From Pragia fontium DSM 5563 = ATCC 49100 (GTDB taxonomy: Bacteria; Pseudomonadota; Gammaproteobacteria; Enterobacterales; Enterobacteriaceae), in assembly GCF_900112475.1 (NCBI RefSeq), contig NZ_FOLW01000002.1:491584-555583 (forward strand): a stretch of 64,000 nucleotides of DNA, written 5' to 3'. Below, one piece after another: positions 30,963 to 38,671 of this stretch. A program made the position numbers and the translations under genes. The notes under the pieces are model-generated. The model worked only from the letters and a program-made list of their open reading frames with translations. It was not told the origin of the DNA and did no database searches. Position 1 is the stretch's first letter. Every line of letters starts with the position of its first letter.

Positions 30963-33309
30963 AATAAAAACCCTTCGCGGCTACCGATCACCGGCCAGCC
31001 GCGAAGCGGTGATCAATGTCTGGCATGAATATTATGAGCAATATGGCCGCTGGCCGTGGAACACGGATAAACAGCAGCCTTTACCCTTGCCGCCAAAACA
31101 AACGGCCGTCACGCCAGAAATGCTGGCGGCCGTGGCCCAGGCACAAAGAGACATAGAAAAACAGCCGCTATTTATCAAGATGGTATTTAGCGGCCGTTAT
31201 GATTATCTGGTCAAAAATGCCGGAAGTGATCGAGCCAATAAATACTTACTGAACACATTCAGCAAGCGCGTATTGCCACGCTTACACCTGGTTAATAATA
31301 AGCATCATTTTGCGAGTAATGACGATTCGGCCCGTGTATTTCGTGAAGAGTTAAACGAATTTTCAGAGCGATTCAACCGCATTCATTCATTGTCAGTCAG
31401 CGAAGTAGATCGCTTGGCTTATCAAATCGCTTACCGGATTAACGGTGAATTCACAATATTATGCGATCACCTGGTCGGTGACGAAGGCCCGGAAATTCTA
31501 TCAACGCCCGACGTTTTAGAAATGCTATACCGTCTATTTGCTGGCGCCGCTCGTTCGTTTCATGTTACCCCGTTGTTTTGGGCTAAGTATCTACGTGGAA
31601 AATTACAACCTACTGACGCCGCCGCCTCGATAGCCCGCCTGGTTAATCCTGATTGGTGGCGCCGAAAACTACGCACCCGCCGCACTCACTGGCGCGAACA
31701 TCTGTACATTGCCGCTGGACAGGTAAATAAAAATATTTCTCCATATCTAAGCAAGTCCGGGTATCGAGACTGGCAAACCCAGCGCCATGCAAATATGGAG
31801 TATTTACGTAGCCATGAGCTAGAGGACGTCGAAACCGGCGAACGTATCAGCTTGATCGATAAAGTTCTGCATAGCGTAGCCAATCCCGCAATCCGTCGTC
31901 ATGAGCTAATGAACGCCATGGCCGGAATTGAAAAGGCCGCTATTGAAATGGGCTGCGTCGGTGTGTTTTATACCTTGACCGCGCCGTCTAAGTATCACCC
32001 GTCAGGCGTAAAGAAAAAGGGTCGTTCCGGCATACAGTTTAATCGAAACTGGTCGGCCGCTGCTTATACCCCGAAAGAAACCCAGCAGTATTTAGCGCAT
32101 ATCTGGCAATTAATGCGCACCGCGTTAAAAGATGCTGGCTTGCGGGTGTTTGGCTACCGGGTTGCTGAGCCGCATCACGATGGAACGCCCCACTGGCATA
32201 TGTTGTTTTTTATGCCACCGGAGCATAGGGCGGCTATTACTCAAATTTTTAGAAACTATGCATTGCTGGAGGATGGCGACGAGCCCGGCGCCCAGAAGTA
32301 CCGTTTTACTGAAAAGATTATTGATCCGGCCAAGGGATCGGCTACTGGCTACATTGCTAAATATATTAGTAAGAACATCGACGGCTACGCGATGGAGGGC
32401 GAGATAGACGAGGAAACCGGCAAGCCGATGAAGGAGCGCGCCGCGAGTGTGGCTGCCTGGGCATCAACGTGGCGCATTCGTCAGTTTCAACCGGTAGGTA
32501 TCCCGCCGATCGGTGTTTGGCGCGAGTTGCGCAGTATTGGCGAAACATCGATCGCGGAACAGTTTGACGAATCAGTGGATGCGGTTCGATTAGCTGCTCA
32601 CTCAAGTAATTTTGCAGCCTACATTATGGCCCAGGGCGGGGCCTTTACACCGCGCCGGGATCTAGTGGTGCGAGTGGCCAGTAAGGTGGCCGATGAATTA
32701 AATCCTTACGGCGAAGAAGTCCAGAAAACCACTGGCGTGTATTCGCCATATCACGGCACAGATAAAGTGTACTGCACCCGAAAAACGAAGTGGAAAATAG
32801 TCCCTAAATCCCTGGCCCTTGATCCTTTGACCTTACAAAGCGAAGCGCCTCGGAGTTCTGTCAATAACTGTGGAAATGGCGTTTTCGTTGATGAACCAGA
32901 ACTACCGCCAGAGCCGCGAGCTATTGACTGGAGTAATGCGCCGCAAGTGCGCGCGATGGTTTTTAAATTGAAGAAAGAGACGCCGAAAAAGCATCATTAT
33001 CGTTTTGATTGGGATAAATCGCCGCCAAAGGAACGCCGCGGCCTGGCGATTTTATCCGACCAGGCGATCGATGCTATCCCGCAGATAGAAAATTTTACCG
33101 ATCGGATCGGAATTGAGGCAGAACCGTGGACGCTGGAAGCGCTGGCGCGGGGGGCGCGCGTTGATTTTGGTGATGATTATGTTTACCAGGTCACCGGTGA
33201 CCGGCTGAATATGATTAGTTTGGCGCCGGTGCAGGTAAATGAAAAGCGTCAGATTACTAAAGAGTATTTACTGAATCGAATAGCGGTTATTCGGCATAGT
33301 CATGGGTAA
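30949..33309 (+). CDS. Replication initiator, P2 gene A family
   Basis: 786-aa rolling-circle initiator of the HUH superfamily. Visible: metal-binding HUH motif PHWHM (H415, H417), and the two catalytic tyrosines in YIAKY (Y468 and Y472, spacing as in P2 A). It nicks the origin, normally within gene A itself, and starts unidirectional replication. GTG start at 30949. The last codons (HSHG-stop) lie inside the left copy of a direct repeat that reappears 1.15 kb downstream. Confidence 0.93.
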   Translation: MKIAEIKTLRGYRSPASREAVINVWHEYYEQYGRWPWNTDKQQPLPLPPKQTAVTPEMLAAVAQAQRDIEKQPLFIKMVFSGRYDYLVKNAGSDRANKYLLNTFSKRVLPRLHLVNNKHHFASNDDSARVFREELNEFSERFNRIHSLSVSEVDRLAYQIAYRINGEFTILCDHLVGDEGPEILSTPDVLEMLYRLFAGAARSFHVTPLFWAKYLRGKLQPTDAAASIARLVNPDWWRRKLRTRRTHWREHLYIAAGQVNKNISPYLSKSGYRDWQTQRHANMEYLRSHELEDVETGERISLIDKVLHSVANPAIRRHELMNAMAGIEKAAIEMGCVGVFYTLTAPSKYHPSGVKKKGRSGIQFNRNWSAAAYTPKETQQYLAHIWQLMRTALKDAGLRVFGYRVAEPHHDGTPHWHMLFFMPPEHRAAITQIFRNYALLEDGDEPGAQKYRFTEKIIDPAKGSATGYIAKYISKNIDGYAMEGEIDEETGKPMKERAASVAAWASTWRIRQFQPVGIPPIGVWRELRSIGETSIAEQFDESVDAVRLAAHSSNFAAYIMAQGGAFTPRRDLVVRVASKVADELNPYGEEVQKTTGVYSPYHGTDKVYCTRKTKWKIVPKSLALDPLTLQSEAPRSSVNNCGNGVFVDEPELPPEPRAIDWSNAPQVRAMVFKLKKETPKKHHYRFDWDKSPPKERRGLAILSDQAIDAIPQIENFTDRIGIEAEPWTLEALARGARVDFGDDYVYQVTGDRLNMISLAPVQVNEKRQITKEYLLNRIAVIRHSHG

Positions 33310-33358
33310 CTATGTGGTACCCCGCTGGGAATGGAAGGATGGCCAGAGTAGTTATTTA
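33295..33358 (+). repeat. Direct repeat, left copy (spans the 3' end of gene A)
   Basis: 64 bp from CATAGTCATGGGTAACTATG to GAGTAGTTATTTA, repeated at 34445-34506 with a short divergent centre. It includes the stop codon of gene A and a GGGTAAC...GTACCC palindrome. Just after it an imperfect 13-bp inverted repeat (33351-33363 / 33379-33391) could form a hairpin. Confidence 0.85.
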
Positions 33359-33427
33359 TGTCTACGTCTCAAGGTCATAGACAGAAATAACTGTACTGCA
33401 GCAAATTAAAATAATAATGGAGGAGGA

Positions 33428-34102
33428 ATGTCAGGATATTTAGGCAGCAAGGCGGTGTCAGGTGCTTATCAACAAATCATAGCCAGAATGCCGCCGCATG
33501 ATACATATATTGAAACCCATTTAGGCGGTGGTGCAGTGATATTGCGTAAGCCATTGGCTCTAAATAATATTGGTGTTGATATTGATAACCAGACATTAAA
33601 TGATTTTGCTGTTAAAAATACGCTAGGTAATATCGACCTGGTGAATCAGGATGCAGTGGATTATTTAAATGGCTTTGATTTTAGCACCGCGGGGAAGGTG
33701 CATATTTATTGTGATCCGCCGTATTTACTGGAAACTAGAACTAGTCGCAAGCGCTATCGCCATGAGTATACCGAGGGCGATCATATACGGTTAATCAAAA
33801 CCCTAAAAACTTTACCGGCTACTATCATGCTGTCTGGCTATCCTTCCGCGCTATATGATAGTTTATTATCAGATTGGCGCAGTTTTGAGTTCCAGGTAAT
33901 GACTCGGGGTGGTGTGCGTACAGAAAAAATATGGATGAATTACGAGGAAACCGCCGCCTATAGTCCGGCGTTTGCCGGTATTAATGCCACCGATCGGCAG
34001 AGGATAAAAAGAAAGGCTGAGAGGTGGGCTAAAAACTATCGTCTATTACCCCCGGCAGAACGCCTGGCGGTAATGTCGGAATTGGTCAAGGTTGATAATT
34101 AA
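33428..34102 (+). CDS. Second DNA adenine methylase (D12 class), cassette-borne
   Basis: 224-aa N6-adenine methyltransferase with AdoMet motif ETHLGGGAVI (29-38) and catalytic CDPPYL (95-100). Shorter than and not closely similar to the Dam at 29755. N-terminal GYLGSKAVSGAYQQIIARMP is typical of phage Dam-like enzymes. Very strong ribosome site (GGAGGAGG). It lies with the next gene between two direct repeats, a sign of recent insertion. Target sequence unknown. Confidence 0.88.
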   Translation: MSGYLGSKAVSGAYQQIIARMPPHDTYIETHLGGGAVILRKPLALNNIGVDIDNQTLNDFAVKNTLGNIDLVNQDAVDYLNGFDFSTAGKVHIYCDPPYLLETRTSRKRYRHEYTEGDHIRLIKTLKTLPATIMLSGYPSALYDSLLSDWRSFEFQVMTRGGVRTEKIWMNYEETAAYSPAFAGINATDRQRIKRKAERWAKNYRLLPPAERLAVMSELVKVDN

Positions 34103-34142
34103 GCTAGGCGCGATGGATATTATTTTATATGAGGGGGTCAAA

Positions 34143-34427
34143 ATGAAAGAACCATGTTTGTTGGTTGGTGGAACGCGGGCAGGGATGATTATTTATCTAG
34201 ATTATTATCTGCCTATTATAAATTTTACTCCTTTAAAGAGTTCTGTTGATGCTCGTCCTTATACTGATGATCCTGAATTACCGTTCAAAACAGTGCCTTT
34301 AGAGAATTATAATTATCACAGTACTTATTTTCGGAGTGGGCTGGCCGAGTTGCGCGTATATAGTCATGGTTATGTCACCAGGGCTGACATTGATCATTAT
34401 TTGCGTGAGTCTAAATATTTTAACTAA
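34143..34427 (+). CDS. Uncharacterised 94-aa cassette protein
   Basis: Start ATG at 34143 with GAGGGGG upstream; longer starts overlap the methylase. Aromatic-rich (YLDYYLPIINF, YNYHSTYFRSG), ends in a helix (TRADIDHYLRESKYF). No domain recognised. Together with the methylase it forms the unit between the direct repeats; an anti-defence or modification accessory role is only a guess. Confidence 0.62.
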   Translation: MKEPCLLVGGTRAGMIIYLDYYLPIINFTPLKSSVDARPYTDDPELPFKTVPLENYNYHSTYFRSGLAELRVYSHGYVTRADIDHYLRESKYFN

Positions 34428-34444
34428 ACAATGAAACCTGTAAT

Positions 34445-34506
34445 CATAGTCATGGGTAACTATGTGGTACCCATGAATATGGAAGGATGGCCAGAGTAGT
34501 TATTTA
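34445..34506 (+). repeat. Direct repeat, right copy
   Basis: 62 bp matching 33295-33358 except for a short central segment. In this copy CATGGGTA...TACCCATG is an 8-bp inverted repeat with 9-nt spacer. Carries CATAGTCATGGGTAA, identical to the coding end of gene A, and touches the stop of the aca2-like gene. Confidence 0.85.
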
Positions 34507-34872
34507 GCCTTCGTCCTGGATGATCTCCTCCATACGCCAAGCCTCAGACTCCCGCTCTAGTAATAACTGCGCCGCTACAGACTGGGCAAGCCGCCATTTC
34601 ACTATACTTTTTACGCCTGAAACGTTGATAAAATCATCAAATAACTCGATGTACTGATAGTTATAATCATTACTATCAGGTTCAACACTCAAGCGCTCTT
34701 GACGAGTTAGGGCTAGCATCTGTATTTTACTTATCACATCAAGAGGTATGGCTCTTTCTCCTTTTTCCCATCGTTGCCAAGTTCTTGTCTCCACATTTCC
34801 GATTTCTTCCGCTGCTTCCGATGGACTCAAGAACAAAAGTTTTCTAAGCTGTTTTAATTCAAAATTATTCAT
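34504..34872 (-). CDS. aca2: Aca2-like HTH regulator (anti-CRISPR associated)
   Basis: 122-aa protein. N-terminal MNNFELKQLRKLLFLSPSEA, HTH through ETRTWQRWEKGERAIP, then a dimerisation part ending VKWRLAQSVAAQLLLERE. This layout (NxELxxLRxLLxLxxxEAAxxIG...WxxWExGxxxIP...WRLxQSVAA) is that of Aca2 and the related DUF1870/YdiL proteins. Aca2 represses the acr-aca operon it belongs to. It is second gene of a leftward operon, 39 bp after the acidic gene at 34912-35205. The Aca2 assignment is from remembered family pattern; a plain YdiL-type regulator is the alternative. Confidence 0.8.
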   Translation of the reverse strand: MNNFELKQLRKLLFLSPSEAAEEIGNVETRTWQRWEKGERAIPLDVISKIQMLALTRQERLSVEPDSNDYNYQYIELFDDFINVSGVKSIVKWRLAQSVAAQLLLERESEAWRMEEIIQDEG

Positions 34873-34911
34873 GTTTATACCCTAAGAAAAGGGGCGAAAG
34901 CCCCTTGTTAA

Positions 34912-35205
34912 TTATGCGATAGCTTCTTCAACAGTAGCTATAATGTCAGCGAATGGTACGTAATCAATCGACGGCATAAATGATGGTTTTTCGCTCATAT
35001 CAAATACAGAGCACAACTCTTCAATCATGTGACAGCGAATATTACTATCAGTGTATTCCACTGATTTAAAATCACCGTCGCTGTCATAATTAACGTGTTC
35101 AGATAGTTCTACTCGCCCTTTTTCGGTAACAAGGTCAAATTTAACCATGTCGAAATCATCAGTAATGAATTCGATACGTGCATTTTCAATTTTGAATGTG
35201 TTCAT
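34912..35205 (-). CDS. Candidate anti-CRISPR protein, unknown acidic 97 aa
   Basis: Small protein directly upstream of an aca2-like gene in one operon, the hallmark context of anti-CRISPR genes. 22 Asp/Glu against 8 Lys/Arg, so strongly acidic, with predicted beta-strands (ARIEFITDDFDMVKFDLVT, GRVELSEHVNYD) and a C-terminal helix (PFADIIATVEEAIA). No known Acr or domain recognised. Start at ATG 35205 (GTGAGAA upstream); an in-frame ATG at 35241 would add 12 basic residues. Function as Acr is inferred from context only; DNA mimicry against another defence is also possible. Confidence 0.7.
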   Translation of the reverse strand: MNTFKIENARIEFITDDFDMVKFDLVTEKGRVELSEHVNYDSDGDFKSVEYTDSNIRCHMIEELCSVFDMSEKPSFMPSIDYVPFADIIATVEEAIA

Positions 35206-35259
35206 AATATTTCTCACTTTTCTTGAGTTGATTCGAGCCATCCCCGAACCGTTAAAGCC

Positions 35260-35288
35260 ATTATGGTCGCAATCGCGACCAAATGCAA
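35260..35288 (-). promoter_or_regulatory. acr-aca promoter with embedded inverted-repeat operator
   Basis: On the minus strand -35 TTGCAT (35288-35283), 17-bp spacer, -10 CATAAT (35265-35260). A perfect 7-bp inverted repeat, TGGTCGC-4 nt-GCGACCA (35264-35281), fills the spacer. A dimeric HTH protein bound here would shut RNA polymerase out. This is what is described for Aca autoregulation. Confidence 0.7.
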
Positions 35289-35351
35289 GAGTTATTTTAC
35301 CTAAAACCTGTATTCAATGATTTTTTTATGCTGTTGATTCTGCATGGCCGT

Positions 35352-35375
35352 TAAAAACCCGGCTTAAGCCGGGTT
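35352..35375 (-). terminator. Terminator of the leftward P-Q-ogr operon
   Basis: Perfect 20-bp palindrome AACCCGGCTTAAGCCGGGTT (35356-35375) containing the stop of the Ogr-like gene, followed on the minus strand by TTTTTAA. It also separates this operon from the acr-aca promoter. Confidence 0.85.
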
Positions 35376-35627
35376 ATTCAGTAAATCAAGCGCCATTTGC
35401 TTTTGGTCTGGCGTGAGCCATGAGATTAAATCTTTAACTATCCTATTTTTGGATTTTGCCGATGGGCTAAGGGTGTGAGAAAAGGAAACGTTCATAACAA
35501 ACGTATGGCCACACTCTACATCTGAGCAATAACAGTAAATATCAGATAACTGTTCGTGCTTACGATTAGTTTTTTTAATCGTCGCCTTTACGCCGCATTC
35601 TGGGCATATTATTTTCATGACGCGCAT
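35364..35627 (-). CDS. ogr: Ogr/Delta-type late-gene activator (zinc finger)
   Basis: 87-aa protein with the exact Ogr zinc pattern C-x2-C-x22-C-x4-C (C8, C11, C34, C39), followed by VSFSHTLSPSAKSKN. In P2 the family activates late promoters through the RNA polymerase alpha subunit. Start ATG at 35627 with GGAG 8 nt upstream; the frame is open 17 codons further. It follows gene Q on the same strand, whereas in P2 ogr lies after gene D at the other end of the late genes. Confidence 0.88.
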   Translation of the reverse strand: MRVMKIICPECGVKATIKKTNRKHEQLSDIYCYCSDVECGHTFVMNVSFSHTLSPSAKSKNRIVKDLISWLTPDQKQMALDLLNNPA

Positions 35628-35681
35628 ATATTTATCTCCATATTTATTATGGTGATATTTTACACTTTTTCGGCCCATTAT

Positions 35682-36716
35682 TCACGCCGCCTTGGGTATG
35701 TTTTCGTCAATATCAAAATTAACTTGTAGTGATGAAATAGCGGCAATTTCTTTATCTTGATTAATGGCATTTATAAGGCGTTTTTGAATCGGAATAATTT
35801 CATCTTTCCGGTATGTATTCCGCGATTTTTCTGGATCGGGTAGCGTGACGCCAGGGCCAGGAATTAAACCACCTAAGCCAGCCGGGAAGCGGTGAGCAGT
35901 GAAAACGTCTTGGCCGCTGATATTCTTCACGTTTGCAAATTCATCTTTCGCCGACACATCACCGACCGGCATAATTTTAATGCCATCTGGCTCACCGTTT
36001 GGAATATTAACAAATAAGTTTCTGAAATTTCCCACGCCTTGACTATCTTGAATTTTGCGCTTTATTTCCTCTTCTATTTCATCGGTCATATTCGGGTCGT
36101 TAGCGTAAAGAATAAAGCCCATATGCGCACCATTGTGATAATACTTGCGTCTAAATAGCGTGGCTTCTGAATTTAATAAAGCGGCATGAATCCCGCTAAT
36201 GTAATCCGGCAGGCCATAGATCGGCTGTTGTGGGTCATATTGTTTAATATAAATAATATCATCAGGTGAATATTCTAGCGGTTCATCGTCTTGTAAAACT
36301 AAAAAATTACCGTTTTTACGGCGGCGTAAATAAAGTGACGGCAATGGCGCCAAGCCTATCACTTGGCCGTAGCCGTTGCGGACTTTTACGATCGCCACGT
36401 CGCCAAATATCAGAAAATCAAAACAGACGGCTTCTATTTCTTCATGACTTAAACCGCCGTCGATATAGTCACTAAGCAACATATTTTTGCGGTGGTAAAT
36501 AATGCCGCCATGTTGTGAATTAAGGTTTACCAGTTGAGCCAGGGCCAGCCTGTTGATCGGTAAAGTGTAATGATCGTTATCGCCGTCATAACGTATATTT
36601 TCGTAGTCGGTGCCGGTCGTCAGGACTGGCTCCGGCTTACCAAAATTTATCACACTCATATGTTTATTGTTGACGGTGGCCGAAACTTTGCCACGGCGGT
36701 GGTGTCGTTTTTTCAT
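35682..36716 (-). CDS. Q: Portal protein (P2 gpQ)
   Basis: 344-aa portal vertex protein through which DNA is packaged. N-terminal basic stretch (MKKRHHRRGK), then YTLPINRLALAQLVNLNSQHGG, FLIFGDVAIVKVRNGYGQV and AHRFPAGLGGLIPG as in gpQ-type portals. Length as P2 gpQ. Its start overlaps the end of the terminase gene (ATGA-type overlap), leftward P-Q operon. Confidence 0.94.
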   Translation of the reverse strand: MKKRHHRRGKVSATVNNKHMSVINFGKPEPVLTTGTDYENIRYDGDNDHYTLPINRLALAQLVNLNSQHGGIIYHRKNMLLSDYIDGGLSHEEIEAVCFDFLIFGDVAIVKVRNGYGQVIGLAPLPSLYLRRRKNGNFLVLQDDEPLEYSPDDIIYIKQYDPQQPIYGLPDYISGIHAALLNSEATLFRRKYYHNGAHMGFILYANDPNMTDEIEEEIKRKIQDSQGVGNFRNLFVNIPNGEPDGIKIMPVGDVSAKDEFANVKNISGQDVFTAHRFPAGLGGLIPGPGVTLPDPEKSRNTYRKDEIIPIQKRLINAINQDKEIAAISSLQVNFDIDENIPKAA

Positions 36717-38494
36717 GCTGCTTTACTCGTTGCCCATGTTGATTTGCGTTTCCGCTCGTTATTAAGCGGCTCTTTGTACAATGCGTGTGAGATAGAAAAG
36801 AAAACGTCGGCGTGACCGGTTTCCGCCGATCTGTCAGCGACGAATGTCATTGCGTTTCCGCTTGCGGTAGAGGTGCGCCGGATGGCCATAAAACTGGCGG
36901 CAATAGTTTTATCTGAGCCATCCCAGGCGAGACGCTTGTTTCCTACAACATCAATCATTTTCATAACCAAACGGTTTTTATTCTCGACGCTATAGTTAAT
37001 TGCCACGGCTTCCCGCAGGGCGAAATCCTGTACCATTTCAAAAACGCCGCGGCCAATACCGGTAATGTCGATGCCGATAAAAGTCATATTAAATTTGTTG
37101 TAGAGGGCTTTAATCTGTGATGCTTGATATTTAAAATTCATGCCCTGCCACTTATAAACGGCCAGCACTCTAAAGCCTTCATCTTCAAAAATCGGCGGCG
37201 CGACAATAACAAAAGTCGCTTTGTCGGTGGTTCTAGATGGGTCATAGCCCGCCCAAACTTCCCGCTGGCCAAAGGGGTGCGAATCGTTGGCTACATAGTC
37301 ATTCCACAGTTCGACGTTGATCGCGCACTGTTCTACTTCACTGTATTTAAAGACGCTATCGCCAGAGTCGGTGAACACGCACATATACAGCTGATCGAAA
37401 GCGATCGCGCCGTATTCGTCCCTAAGTTCATCTACGTCAAATAGTTTGCTGGCACCATCTTTGACCGCATCCTCGATCGTGGTGATAAATCGCCACTGTC
37501 GATCGGGGCACATAATGCCTTGTTGCATTTGCTCAAAATCAGGAAACTCGATGTTTTCCCTATCTTTTTTACCTTTTTTCCATTCCTCACCCGTCCAGAA
37601 TGAATATGCCTGGTGCATTTTTGACGATGGGGTAGATATGTAGGTTTTTCGCCATTGCTTATGTGTCGCCATGGCTGACGCAAGCCGGTTAAGTTTTTTG
37701 AAATCTCGTATCCAAAAATATTCATCAACATAGACATGGCCATGGTAAGACTGTGCGGTACTGCTGTTAGTGGAGAGAAACCGTAATTCTGCGCCGTTGC
37801 TTAGCTTGATCGGGTTGCCAGTCAGGGTTAAGCCGAGGTATTCACGGGCCATTGATACAATGTAGCTTCTGAACATTTCCGCCTGTGGACGGCTGGCTGA
37901 TAAGAAAATTTGCGGATCGCCGGTGAGGATCGCGTCCATTAGCGCCTCAAAAGCCAGCAGCCAAGTAGCTCCCACCTGGCGCGACTTAAGCCAGTTCCGG
38001 GTACGGTTTACCCGCGCCGCTAGGAATTTCTTTTGATAAGCAAACAGGTTATCGATAAAAGGCTGAAAATCAGCTTCAACAATGCCGCTGACGTCGTTTT
38101 TACGGCGTTTTTTACGTGGCTTGCCGTCGTCATTGTCACCGTCTGTTGACTCTTCGCTATAGCGCGCACTATTGGCCGCGCCGATGGTGGCCATTTTTTC
38201 CAGATGTTTATTACGCTGGGTGCGTAGCTTAATTTCTTTATCGATTAACCGATCGATCTCGTCCAGTTCTAACGTGTTTTTTTTATCTCTGGCGATTAAA
38301 AGTTGTAGGCGGCGCCCGATCGCTTCGTCGAGGCTTTCCGCACTGAGTAAATCAGCCCAATTATTTTTCTCAGCCCAATAGTAAATAATCCGCGGCCCTG
38401 GAAGATTTAATTCCACGGCTATTTCTTTTGGTGTCCATCTTTTTAAATAAAGGGAACGGGCAACCGCTTTTAATTCGTCACTGTATTTGCTCAT
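36713..38494 (-). CDS. P: Terminase large subunit, ATPase (P2 gpP)
   Basis: 593-aa packaging motor. N-terminal HTH (YSDELKAVARSLYLKRWTPKEIAVELNLPG) for cos or small-subunit contact, ATPase core with deviant Walker A KSRQVGATWL and Walker B VYVDEYFWI, and nuclease-like C-domain (WAGYDPSRTTDKATFVIV). Close to gpP in size (590 aa). Divergent from gene O. Confidence 0.95.
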   Translation of the reverse strand: MSKYSDELKAVARSLYLKRWTPKEIAVELNLPGPRIIYYWAEKNNWADLLSAESLDEAIGRRLQLLIARDKKNTLELDEIDRLIDKEIKLRTQRNKHLEKMATIGAANSARYSEESTDGDNDDGKPRKKRRKNDVSGIVEADFQPFIDNLFAYQKKFLAARVNRTRNWLKSRQVGATWLLAFEALMDAILTGDPQIFLSASRPQAEMFRSYIVSMAREYLGLTLTGNPIKLSNGAELRFLSTNSSTAQSYHGHVYVDEYFWIRDFKKLNRLASAMATHKQWRKTYISTPSSKMHQAYSFWTGEEWKKGKKDRENIEFPDFEQMQQGIMCPDRQWRFITTIEDAVKDGASKLFDVDELRDEYGAIAFDQLYMCVFTDSGDSVFKYSEVEQCAINVELWNDYVANDSHPFGQREVWAGYDPSRTTDKATFVIVAPPIFEDEGFRVLAVYKWQGMNFKYQASQIKALYNKFNMTFIGIDITGIGRGVFEMVQDFALREAVAINYSVENKNRLVMKMIDVVGNKRLAWDGSDKTIAASFMAIRRTSTASGNAMTFVADRSAETGHADVFFSISHALYKEPLNNERKRKSTWATSKAA

Positions 38495-38671
38495 GTGCCT
38501 ATTATGAGCATTTTATATTTAACTATTATCAACTGATTTTCTAATTAATGCGGTTAAGGGCTTATAACCGAATTAAGCCGAATTAATCAGAATGTTTATA
38601 TTATTTTTATCGTGAATAATGCGGCCTATCAGTTATCTATTTTATATTCCTTAATAAGAGATTTAATTTTT
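38495..38671. promoter_or_regulatory. Divergent late-promoter region between P and O
   Basis: 177 bp between the leftward P-Q and rightward O-N-M-L genes, AT-rich, with a GGTTA...TAACC repeat near 38552. Late promoters of P2 type should lie here. I looked for the TGT-12 nt-ACA Ogr site and did not find a clear one. Confidence 0.45.

Noticed and set aside
38495-38671. Ogr binding sites (TGT-12 nt-ACA) in the P-O gap
   Set aside because: Scanned by eye and no convincing match.
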